A DNA stretch of 64,000 nucleotides from Corticium candelabrum (Eukaryota > Porifera > Homoscleromorpha > Homosclerophorida > Plakinidae): assembly GCF_963422355.1 (NCBI RefSeq), contig NC_085093.1:5632518-5696517 (forward strand), read 5' to 3'. Below the pieces are notes generated by a model, which searched no databases, was not told the origin of the DNA, and worked only from the letters and a program-made list of their open reading frames with translations. How positions within the stretch are numbered: the first letter of the stretch is position 1; each line of letters begins with the position of its first letter. Position numbers and translations under genes: made by a program. Of the stretch, positions 46,505 through 56,670 are shown piece after piece.

Positions 46505-46720
46505 CAGTGGCGGATCCAGAAATCTTTTTTGGGTGGTGCCAGTCTAGGCTAAGGTGGTATAAGGGCATGCATGTATAAAACACTGATTATGACAGATCTA
46601 AGTAAAACATCAGTTACTATCACTGTCCAAAACATCTGACATTGTAATTCTCCTCAGGTGCTTTCTTGCGAAAGCAGACAGCACAGCCTCATAGTCAATA
46701 GACATACAGTAGTCCCTCCC
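46505..46720 (-). mobile_element. hAT element 3' end
   Basis: The terminus CAGTGGCGGATCCAG at 46505 is a standard hAT end. Just inside, the minus strand reads IDYEAVLSAFARKHLRRI, which looks like the end of a ZMYM1-type hAT transposase. The rest of the element is absent. Confidence 0.5.
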
Positions 46721-46929
46721 ATTTGCGACCACCCCTAAAGCCTGTTAAATTTGGTCGGAAAACGGAGGTGGCCTCTCACAGAGGTGCACGTGACATCTCT
46801 AATTGCGCACGTGACTAGTTCTTAGACACACTACGCATGTGACGTTCTTACTAGTGTACACACGCGACTTCTACAATAGAGCACGTACAGAACTGTACAT
46901 CTGTATGACGTGGGATGACGTGGAAATAC

Positions 46930-47098
46930 AGCTATTCCTAGACGTAATCGCAAGGCAACAACAAACTCCTAAGGAGACATGGCTAGGCCGAGACTGCGGT
47001 TAGGAATTGCCCTCAACCAAGCCCCGAGTGAGGAGTTGTCACTGCTTTTAGTCGTACTTGATCACGTAGGCTGAGACAGCTTTCTTCAATATTACATT
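46930..47098 (-). pseudogene. LINE fragment (same family as 30 kb)
   Basis: ESCLSLRDQVRLKAVTTPHS and following residues match the LRDHARLNTISAPHAGAWLR segment of the LINE at 29.6-30.6 kb, with frame breaks. The fragment ends near the Tc1 insertion. Confidence 0.5.
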
Positions 47099-47128
47099 TC
47101 GCGTTGTTATCCAAGATATATATATATA

Positions 47129-48431
47129 CAGTGCCTTGCCAAAAGTCATGGTAGTTGGGTGAAAAGGCTGCACCACGCAAGAAGTGCTCCTGTTTTGTTA
47201 CACAAGCTTCTAATTTCACACGCCTTGTGTTATATCCTGTACATTAATATTTAGTTGCCAACCCTTTAGATTTCAGGACAGCTTCTACCCTAGAATGCAT
47301 AGATAACATCAGTTTATGCACAGCGTCTTGTGGTATTTTTATCCACTCTTCTTTGATAGCTTGTTTCAGCTGATCAACGTTGCATGTCGGAGGATTTCTT
47401 GCACCAATAGATTTCTTCAGTATCATCCATAAATGTTCAATCGGATTCATATCTGGGCTCTGCGGCGGCCAGTCCAGGGATGTGATGCCATGTTGGGTCT
47501 TCCACTCCGCCACCTTCCTCGCTCTGTGTACAGGAGCATTGTCATCTTGCAAAACAGTTGACATTCCATGTCTACCTCTCTCGGCTGCTAAAGGCGGGAA
47601 GTGTTTTTCCAGTGTTTCCTTGTACTTTTTACCGTTAATTTTGCCTTCAAGGAAAGTCAGAGGTCCAACACCTGATGAAGTCATGGCACCCCAGATCATG
47701 ATGGCAGCTTCACCTTGCTTTACTGTGCCTAAAGTGCAGACTAGTAGCCATTCTTCTGTGGTCTTTCTCCAAACAAACACTCTACCATCACTGCCACTGA
47801 GTTTGATGCGGCTTTCGTCAGTAAATACCACATTGCTCCAATCCTCGACCGTTTTTCTAATGTTTTCCTTTGCCCAACAGACCCTCTTCCTTCTGTTGCT
47901 TTCAGAAATGAAAGGCTTTTTTCGAGAAGCACGACCGTGATACCCCATGTCTTTCAGCCTTCCTCTTGCTGTTGTCTGACTGAAAGATTTTGAGCAGGCC
48001 TTGCTCCACTCAGGCGCTATTGTTTTTGCTGGTTTCCGTCGGTTCTCCTTCACCACTCTTTCCAAATGGCGCAGATCCCTTGCTGTTGCTTTCCTTAGCC
48101 TTCCCTCTCGTTTCATGTTATGAACATGTCCGTTGAGCTTGTACCTTCTCACTAGATTCGATATTGTTGTCAATGGCCGCTTCAGCGCTTTGGCAATCTG
48201 TGTCATCTTCTTTCCCGCCTTCCACATACCAACAGCTTCAGACCGCTCATCTGTTGTCATTTCCTTGCGTGGAAGCATAATTCAAACAGATTCATCCAGC
48301 GAGTTTCATTAGGTGTTGCTTTATGGCTATCTTGCAATTTGAGTATTGTGGGCATGATAACTTGAGTATTGTGGGTATGTGATTTGCAAACAACAAGAAA
48401 TACTTGGCACTACATGACTTTTGGCAAGGCA

Positions 48432-48434
<3 letters not shown>
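47129..48434 (-). mobile_element. Tc1-like element 2, 1.3 kb
   Basis: The inverted ends share at least 22 bases beginning CAGTGCCTTGCCAAAAGTCA, flanked by TA on both sides (47127-47128 and 48435-48436). The element sits in a TA microsatellite and contains an uninterrupted transposase gene. Its TIRs differ from those of Tc1 element 1. Confidence 0.95.
47244..48278 (-). CDS. Tc1-like transposase (DD34E), apparently intact
   Basis: A 344-residue transposase starting MLPRKEMTTDERSEAVGMWK. Residues about 8-115 hold paired helix-turn-helix domains. The catalytic residues are D154 (VVFTDES), D246 (LQDDNAPVH) and E281 (MNPIEHLW), 34 residues apart, the classical Tc1 spacing. The protein ends KSKGLATKY. 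No stop or frameshift is present. It belongs to a different Tc1 lineage from the DD35E enzyme at 20063-21085. With matching TIRs and TA duplications it is a candidate for an autonomous element. Confidence 0.92.
   Translation of the reverse strand: MLPRKEMTTDERSEAVGMWKAGKKMTQIAKALKRPLTTISNLVRRYKLNGHVHNMKREGRLRKATARDLRHLERVVKENRRKPAKTIAPEWSKACSKSFSQTTARGRLKDMGYHGRASRKKPFISESNRRKRVCWAKENIRKTVEDWSNVVFTDESRIKLSGSDGRVFVWRKTTEEWLLVCTLGTVKQGEAAIMIWGAMTSSGVGPLTFLEGKINGKKYKETLEKHFPPLAAERGRHGMSTVLQDDNAPVHRARKVAEWKTQHGITSLDWPPQSPDMNPIEHLWMILKKSIGARNPPTCNVDQLKQAIKEEWIKIPQDAVHKLMLSMHSRVEAVLKSKGLATKY

Positions 48435-48504
<70 letters not shown>
48435..48504. repeat. (TA)n microsatellite
   Basis: TA run on the right of Tc1 element 2; a shorter run lies to its left (47115-47128). 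Confidence 0.95.
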
Positions 48505-48505
<1 letters not shown>

Positions 48506-48536
48506 GTATGTTATAATATAATTATAGTCCCACCAC

Positions 48537-49400
48537 CTAAAGGTGAGCGCATAATACAACTCTAAACATACATGTATGAGTCCCATTATCAGAAACAGAG
48601 CTAAAAGCTAATAATGCTAAAATCATTTTTGAATTATATTTCCACAAACAGACAGATAAACGTTCATGTAAGTAGGTTGAAGCCAGGCTAATAGTAAGTC
48701 CACTGGTGGTGATAGTCTTCCTAGCGATGTCTTTGAGTACTTCGAGGCTGGATGAAGACCTTATACCAAACGTCTCTACCACTAGAGGATAGAAGAGAGA
48801 GCCAGTACACTCAACGTTCAAAATATGGCGATGATCTTTTTCCACCTCCCCTGCTGCTGCATCGGTACCAGCTGTGTTGGCGGAAAAGATAATATAAGAT
48901 GGTTGAAGAGAATTTCCGACAGAGAGATCAAATTATGCGGGACGACCTTGCAAGAAATCAGAGTGAAAGACGTCTCCTGGTCTTGATTGATTCTCACTAG
49001 TACAGCATTGTTCACGTCGAGTTCATGAGTTGTTCGTCCTTAGACAATGAAATATAATGTCATTCAAAGCATTGTGACGTTTGTTTCTCAGGGAGCCACT
49101 GTGGCAGCCTAGAACATTATCTCCGTGACTGTCGAAAATGGAACCACAGTAGCACCTGCTGGAAGAAGGTGGAAGAGGAAATAAACAAATGCCCAGCCAA
49201 AAATGCAGACAAACAATATACTCCTGTGCAGACATGGTAAGGCCAAAGACAGGGTTGGGTAACCCTAACCCTAACCCTAATCCATGAACCTGCGAAAGGA
49301 GCTGAAATTGTATTTAGCCGTACTTTGTCTCGAAGACTGGCAGAAGCCTTGATTTGTGATTGCAAAGAAGAGTCGAGGATGACTTGAATGTCATGTTGTT
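48537..49400 (-). pseudogene. LINE C-terminal fragment with telomere-like insert
   Basis: Minus-strand order: SQIKASASLRDKVRLNTISA, PFAGSWI, then three telomere-like hexamers, then YHVCTGVYCLSAFLAG-type sequence, CYCGSIFDSHGDNVLGC, KRHNALNDIIFH, and SLFYPLVVETFGIRSSSSLE. This is the zinc-binding and nuclease-like C-terminus seen at 29.6-30.6 kb, with frameshifts. The 3' end lies near 48540. Confidence 0.6.
49258..49280. repeat. Interstitial telomere-like repeat
   Basis: TAACCCTAACCCTAACCCTA occurs inside the LINE fragment where related copies have coding sequence. It is short and embedded in repeats, so it is not a chromosome end. Confidence 0.8.
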
Positions 49401-49522
49401 TACACGAATTGTGTCTACGACTCTACGCACAACTTGCACAAGAGGTCTTGCACAAATTTTGAAATGAGAAAGAATTTCTTGCATTGGAAAGCAGTCTTGG
49501 CACTTTGTGCAAGCGATGAGTA

Positions 49523-50344
49523 CAGTGAAACCTGTACTAAGCGACCACCTGTGGGACTCAGGGGTATTGATCGCTTAGGACAGGTGTTCGCTTAGTAGAG
49601 GAAGCCTCGCGCTTCCACACACCTATAGCCCTGCAGTCCAGACCACCACGACAAGGAACTTACAAGGTGCTAAACGTCTTGTTTCTTGTTTTGTGCAATG
49701 TACGTATTTCGTCCATGTGGTTACAGACTGTTCTAATCAAAGCTAGCTACTGTGACAGGGAAAAGAAACTGGATAGAGTTTGCTGCTGCCTGGCTTCCAA
49801 ACTCTTCTTCTGCACCACACTTTCCAGCTTTGCAATCAAATCCAGCATTTTCTGATCATTTTTGATGAGTGAAAAGTGGAATAGCTCGTCCGCGACCTCT
49901 ACGACTTTTTTTCTAAGTTTGAACTCGAATTTGAGGTGGATCATAACCAGCATCATCTTCAGTGTCACTTGTGTCAATGCCATGTTGTCCAGCGTCAACG
50001 ACATCCTCTCTGTCTGGATCCTCACACCGCCTCTTTGCTTTATGTAGGAGGTCTTTTTCCCACTCGTCTCCGAATTCTTCACGTGATCGCACGTGTGTCG
50101 ACACCTCTGAGAGGTGACAGCCGTGTTGGAATGTGTAATCAAGACGAAAAAAGTACATTGTGGTCGCTTAGAAGAGGTGTTAATTGCTGTAGGGCCTTTG
50201 GATTAGCGGTCGTTTGGTCGCGTTGGGCAGGTGGTCACTTAGTACAGTAGCTATTGTACGGGACAACGTTCCGTGCCAGGCAGATGTGGTCTCTAAAGCC
50301 GGGTGGTCGCCGAGAGAAGGTTGTCGCTGGTACAGGTTTTACTG
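49523..50344 (-). mobile_element. Tigger/pogo-derived MITE, 0.8 kb
   Basis: The left end CAGTGAAACCTGTACTAAGC and the right end (inverted) CAGTAAAACCTGTACCAGCG are flanked by TA (49521-49522, 50345-50346). The interior minus-strand reading has RKKVVEVADELFHF and LDLIAKLESVVQKKSLEARQ QQTLSSFF, which resembles the C-terminal tail of Tigger-type transposases. The element is best explained as an internal deletion of a longer pogo element. Confidence 0.75.
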
Positions 50345-50399
50345 TACCTTTTGTTCGCTTTGCTACTCTATTAACACAGAAGAACCAAACCGGTTAGAT

Positions 50400-51063
50400 T
50401 ATTCTGCTGTATTTGACTTACATTTTAAAGTAAGAAGTAACATTTATTTTACTGGACATCTCACGAGAGATCGGCAGTCCTATCATGACCGGACGGACAT
50501 AGCACTTGGCTTGTTTTAGGTATTCTTTCAGAAAAGGACGGTATAGCCTTGATCAGGAACAGCAATAGTTTGAAGCCGTTGTCCTGAGAGGTGCAGCAAA
50601 CGTACCCAGTCTGCTTTAGATCTAGAAAAGCGTCCGTGATCGACTGATGAACGCTTTCTCAGTCACCATCCGCGTCAAATATTATGTTGTTTGTGTGTGC
50701 CCAGGCCATGCGAAAGAAGAAATACTCGCTGATGTGGCCCTGGTACTGTGTTGGCATCAGGAGACACCAAATACACCACCTCTTTTGTCCACGTCGCCCG
50801 CTTCCTTTTCTTGGATGTTGACCTATTTCTTGTAGGAGAAGCATGCGGTTTGTACTGAAACAATCTCGCATGCTCCAGTCGCATAGATTGGAACCCATGT
50901 TGCTCTAATTGTACATATGATGGTCTGGAAGCATCATGGGAATCAGAACTTTTGCTGAAGCTGCGGCTGTTTCGCTAACGTAGTTGGTTTCTCTCTGGTT
51001 TTGTACTAACGAGCGAGCTTGATCAAGAAGCCGACCGGCTTCTTCAAGCTTTGATTCTGCCAT
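50400..51063 (-). pseudogene. Unknown-family pseudogene
   Basis: From ATG 51063 the minus strand reads MAESKLEEAGRLLDQARSLV and NYVSETAAAS. After a +1 shift it continues SDSHDASRPSYVQLEQHGFQ, KKRKRATWTKEVVYLVSPDA and LSHGLG. Further frame changes lead to LKEYLKQAKCYVRPVM and SREMSSK. The continuity of sense across shifts shows a former gene. The pattern recalls an N-terminal module common in invertebrate multi-domain proteins, but no name can be given. Its end overlaps the right edge of the Tigger MITE region. Confidence 0.4.
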
Positions 51064-51440
51064 TGATCTACACGTGCAAACAGGCGAAACGCTAACTACA
51101 CTGATCTCTAAATACTTCTGCTGACTTGACAAGCACGCAATTATGAAACGCATGCACAAAAGGATGCTATTGTAATGTAGTGACTAATTGGAATTACCTA
51201 ACTTCAACTTAATTATCATCTTTTACAAGCAACTGTCTACAAACCAGCGAAAAGTCTATCCGAATAGAATAGAATGGAATGAAACGCCGCCGAATAGAAT
51301 GAAACACAAGAAATATGGCACAAATAACCCGCAATAGGTGGTCGCCGGTGTTCCCGTCAATGGTACCGCCTGCCTACGTGGTTATGGTGGTGACTCCACT
51401 GGCTTGTTGGAACATTTTGTAATATTGGTCGTACTTGTTC
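51064..51440. other. No gene recognised
   Basis: This may contain the 3' LTR of the gypsy copy that follows, but no repeat partner was found. The short repeat GAATAGAAT is iterated near 51260-51300. Confidence 0.35.
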
Positions 51441-51446
51441 ATTCTC

Positions 51447-54400
51447 CTATGTCGTTGTCGCCGTCTGTTCTTTTCTTGAAGCGTTGACTCTTCCTAGTGT
51501 TTCCACTGCATCTGATTCTTGTGTTACCGATATCACTGGTGGTATCAATTCCTTTGATGAGTTTGGTGCTATAGATATGTCTGTCTGTTCTGGAGTGGGT
51601 AGACCTCCCAACATATTTCTCGAATCCCGTTGCCGTAAATGATCGATGTGTACATAGCGCACGTGTCCTTCCACTTCGATCATGTAATTAGTAGGACCAA
51701 CCTTTTGCATGACTGTTTCATATAACCAGTTTTCCCTTCCAACTCTTCTTGGGTTCCAAACTCCCACAGCCTCTCTGGGTATTATCTCCCGCATTTGACT
51801 ACTTACTTTCTGAAATTGTTGCTCATTTTGTTGTCCAAGGTCAGCTTGACCCCCGGGAAACATAAGATCCAATCTGGTTCTCAATGTACGCTTCAACTGT
51901 AATTCTGCTTGTGATTTTCCCGTCGTGGTATGAGGTGTTGACCGTTACTGTAGCAGAAATAGTGATAATTGGTGACTTAAAGGTCTTGTCGCAGGCTTAC
52001 TTCTGAACCTTTTCTTTAACTCTTGAACGAGTGGTTCCTTCCGCCTGCCCAGTGAGGCTGGATGGTACGGCAGAGTGAGTTGGTGTCTAATGCCGTTGGA
52101 CTGGATAAACTCCCTGAACTCCCACGCTAGAAATTGGGGCCCGTTGTTCGATACTAGACGCTCCGGTAGACCGTTGCTCGTAAAAGACTACCTAGGTGCG
52201 TCGATAACCTTTGTGGTTGAAGCACTGGTTTCTAAGTTATATATATCCGGCCACTTGGAATAGGCATCCATCATGACAAAATATTGTCTCCCACCGAATT
52301 CTGCTAAATCACAATTGAACGGACGCTTTGGATACAGCTACGGATGTGGCGGGCTGGTAGTAGACTGTTGACAGGTCTTGACTAATTCTTTGATGTCCTT
52401 ATCCAAATTGACCCAACACACAAAACTTCGAGCCAGAGCTTTCATCCTGTTAACGCCTGGGTGTTCTAAGTGCAACTCATGTAGCACTCTTGACTGCAGA
52501 CTGGTTGGTATCACAACACGTTGTCCCCAAAGTAGACATCCGTTGTGCACTGACAATTCGTTAACTTTCCTCGAATATGGGAGTAATTCGGCATCCCTTT
52601 GGTAAGGCCACATCGGTACTGTATAGGTGAATACCTTCCGCAATACAGGATCCTATGCCGTCTCTTTGGCAACTTCTTTGGCCGTAATTGGCAATTGCTC
52701 CAAGTTGTCGGTTTCGTGTATCTGCTCATTTGGTCGATCACGTCCACTTGTAATGGTTGCCGTGATAAAATGTCGGCCTCCACGTTTCTAGGACCCGATG
52801 TAAACTCCAACTGGTACTGGTACGCGCTGAGAATAATTGCCCAGCGTTGCAGCCTAGCTGCCGCTAACGCTGGGACTCCTTGTTTGGATCCAAAATCTTG
52901 AGTAGTGGCTTGTGATCAGTCACTAGGACGAACGCTCTTCCCACTAAGTACGTGTGGAAATGACGTACACCGTGGACTTTTAGAGCAAGCGCCTCCTTCT
53001 CTAACTGTGTGTAGCCTTTTTCTGCTTTAGTGAGGGTCCGGGAAGAGAAAGCAATAGGTTGTTCCGTCCCGTCAGCCATCACATGCGTCAAGCAGGCTCT
53101 CAGCCCATGAGGTGAAGCATCAGACTTTAGCTTTAGCGGTTTGGCCAAGTCGTAATGTGTCAAACAGCTCGATGACAGCGACTTCTTCTTGCTTCCAGCA
53201 AAGGCTCGCTTTTGCGCTTCTCGCCATACCCACGGTTGTGACTTCGTTAACAATGCGTCAAGGGCTGCAATGCACTCGATATATCTGGTATGAACCTGCT
53301 ATAAAAGTTCAACAATCCCAAATAGGATTTTAGTTTGGTCGAGCTTCTTGGCTCTGGTGCGTCACGTATGTCCTGAGTCTTGGTAGGTGTAGGTCTAAGA
53401 CCGCTTTCATTTATTACATAGCCTAAATACTCTACTTTTTTGGTTGAACGCACATTTCTCTTGTTTCAATATAAGTTCTAGTTGCTGGAGTCTTCCCAAC
53501 ACATCCTTGACTCGCTCGTCATATTCCTGTTGGGACTTTCCCACTACTAGGATGTCATCGAGGTAACAAATTACGGCTTGTAGTCCTGCCAGGATCTCGT
53601 CTATTGCCCTTTGCCAAATGGCTGGGCAGTACTGATGCCGAATGGCATTATCAAATATGCAAACAATCCCTTACTAGTGTTTACAGTAAGCTACTTTCGG
53701 CTATCGGGGCTTTCACTTCCAGCTGCTGATATGCCTGTTTGAGGTCTAATCTTGTAAACCTTTTGCCCTGATAATGTCGCGAACAAGTCCTGTAGGTTGA
53801 GCACAGGGTAGCCTTCCGTAGCTAAGTACGGATTAATCGTTATCTTATAGTCTCCACACAGCCTGACAGTGTTGTCAGCTTTCGCACTACCACCAGTGCA
53901 GCCGCCCACTCGCTTCGATCGACCGTTTGTAATACTCCTTCGCCCACTAATCTTTCTAATTCTTCCTCAACTTACTGCTGTAATGCATACGGTACCGGTC
54001 TTCGCTTATGAAACCGAGGAGTAACCCCTGGCTTGATCACAATATGGGCTTTATAACCTTGTACTGTTCCCATGCTCATTTCAAGCAACTGAGGAAATTC
54101 TTTTTCCCAAACAATAGGTGCTCTTCAATCGCAATGAGTGTTCCCTAGTCTAACCTGATCTGTCTCAACAGATTCCAGAACAGTGGGCTTGTCAGGTACA
54201 TCCACAACAATAATTTCCTCAGTACACTGTTGACCTATATACTCAAGGGTACCATTGCTTTACCCACAACATTGAGGGCCTGCTCACTATAAGCCTGTAA
54301 TTTGGCTTTACTTGACTTCAATTGCACGTGCTTTAATCGTTCTTCGTATATTGCTTTAAGTATTACAGTCACTGTGGCTCCTGTGTCTACCTCCATATCA

Positions 54401-55252
54401 ATCTCCGTACCAGCAACTTACAACTTCACATCAACACCACGCTTATATGATAATGAGAATATAAGACTAACCTCGTCTTCGTCAATCTGATGTGAGGTCT
54501 TCCACGTCTTCGATTTATGCTTCGAATGTCCGTCGTTTGACTTGTCTCATTCTTTCTTCCTGCATCCTGGATGATATGTCCAGTCTTCTTGCAATAGTGA
54601 CAGATGAAGGACTTGTATCGGCATTTGTCGCTGCTGTCGTTCGTTCCGTCACATCTGGAACATGCCTTGCTTTTGTAGCTGGATTTTGCGTATTGGCTGG
54701 ATCCACCTGTTGTGGATTGTGTTACACCAAACGCTGTCTCCGTTTGTCTAGCGCTCTGGAGCGTCTGACCTCTGAGTGTTTGTGTTTCTTGCCGAGCCGA
54801 TTCACACGCCCGTGCCATTTGGATCGCGCGACCCAAAGACAACTCCGCTTTAGCTAAAATCTTTTTTTAGACTGCAGCATGGTACAGTCCACACACGACT
54901 TGGTCCCTCAATGCCGTGTTGAGGTAGTCCTTGAACTCACATTTCCGCGCTAATCGGCGAAGCTCTACAATGTACGACGCAATCGTCTCCCCATCTTTCT
55001 GATTTCTCTTGTAGAACATGTAGCTTTCCGCTATCACGATCGTTTTGGGCTCCATGTTGTCCCTCATCAACCTGACCAGATCGCCGAGCGACTTCGACTG
55101 CGGTTTCGCTGGTCTGAAGAGTTAGTTAGTAAGGCGTATGTTGTGGCTCCCACGGATGTCAAGAAGACCGCTGTTTTGTCGTCGTCATCCGTAATGTTGT
55201 TGGCTACTGTGCAGAGTTCACATCTATCCACGTAGTCGTCGACAGTGTCCAC
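51447..55252 (-). pseudogene. Ty3/gypsy gag-pol remnant, nearly full set of domains
   Basis: Minus-strand order: Gag (55252-54430) with MDTVDDYVDRCELC, MFYKRNQKDGETIASYIVEL, RDQVVCGL and CCHC motif FICHYCKKTGH; protease near 54390 with MEVDTGATVTV; reverse transcriptase (54000-53250) with CYLDDILVVGKS near 53570; RNase H (53253-52870) with LKLKSDASPHG and TDHKPLLKIL; integrase zinc finger (LHELHLEHPGVNRMKALARS, near 52480), core with VMMDAYSKWPD, and C-terminal part (51896-51447) with ENWLYETVMQKVGPTNYMIE and HIDHLRQR. Domain order is standard Ty3/gypsy. Frequent frameshifts and stops show it is dead, although individual domains are well preserved. Confidence 0.85.
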
Positions 55253-55529
55253 GCCGTGCCGGAACCGCTGAGTTTCCCAAACTCTACGTTGGCAGCCATC
55301 CTTGTCGCCACTGTCGTATCGATACTCTGTAGTTATATCGATGATCTATTTCTGTGTAGCTTAGAACGTACAGCACTTACTCCCAAGCTGCACGCATGCT
55401 CAGTCACTATCTTATCTATTACAGTCACAGCGGAAGTCCATTTATTAATTTGGTGTCCAGTCAATCAAGCATAAGTTGTGGGTCAAGTAGGTATTGATAT
55501 AGTAAATAAGTTGCCTGGACAAGACCATG

Positions 55530-55640
<111 letters not shown>

Positions 55641-55689
55641 AACAACCCATTTCTTATAACTGGGAATTACAAACAAGTGTCTAGAAAGA

Positions 55690-56240
55690 GAAGTGAAACA
55701 GCAACGTCAGACTGCCCTCTATGGAGCGCCAATGTGGGCAAAATTGATCTTTCGTTGCACCGTCAAAGTCAACCATCGGTATTCGATTTTACCGATCGAT
55801 GTCAACTATCAATGTCGGCTACTACCTATCCATGACATTTACCACCTGTCGACGTCGGTTACTACCCATAAATGATGGTTACTTCCCTGTTTCGTTTAAG
55901 TATTGATCGAAGGTGCGTCAACGAAAGTGACGACGGCCTACGTATATATTCTTGGCGACTGAGTAATTGTGGTGCAGTGGTAATGAGCGTCTTTCACGTT
56001 AATTTAATTACAATACTGAAACACAGCGCCTCATAGTGCAACGTTCAAGCAGGTCGCAGGCATGCTTATTCTACAAGTGGACGTCGCACCCGCAGCTAAT
56101 TTATTAGTACTCAAAAGCTCCAACAAAGGCAATGATTGTATTTACCTGCTGAAAATCGTTCTGGCAAGTAACATTTTGCTGGTTTTTCAGGACTGTGAAA
56201 ACGGAGGCTCTTTGTGGAGCAATACCCACTTATACACTTA
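55690..56240. other. No gene recognised
   Basis: No supported gene. Short degenerate repeats containing GTCGGCTACTACC and GTCGGTTACTACC occur near 55810-55870. Confidence 0.35.
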
Positions 56241-56670
56241 TCAAGACGATGACTGTCTCGTCTGTTGCGGTTAGTCAAGAGCTTTCTGCTTTCTTGGAAG
56301 AACTTGCAGAAGCCGTTACAAATATTGTGTTTGCTATGAGCGCGGCTGTTGAAGATGTACAAGGCATTGTTTTGCAAGCAGAGTTATTGCTGAGGGATGT
56401 TACAATTTTAGATGAGATACTCGAACCAGAAGAAGGTGATCTGTTGTTTCGAGCAATTGGTAGCCTACTGAAGGTGTTCGAGAGCTAGCTGACAGCTACC
56501 GTTGTCTCCAGAGAAGAGGTCGCCGAAGCTTTCGAGTGACAGAAGAGCAGATTGCTAACGCTCTTAGAACTACGTTTCTGTAATCGGGATATTGCAGGTT
56601 TATTAGGTGTCTCTGCGCGAACAATTAGAAGATGAATTATTGAGTACGGACTGAAGCAATATGCCAAGTA

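Noticed and set aside
49258..49280. Chromosome end suggested by CCCTAA repeats
   Set aside because: Only about three units, flanked on both sides by LINE sequence of the same fragment.
46930..49400. A single LINE interrupted by Tc1 element 2
   Set aside because: The LINE parts on the two sides contain the same domain (LRDxVRL) twice, so they are separate fragments, not two halves of one copy.
55955..56035. tRNA-derived SINE or tRNA gene (GTGGTGCAGTGGTAATGAGC resembles an A box)
   Set aside because: No B box or cloverleaf could be built downstream.
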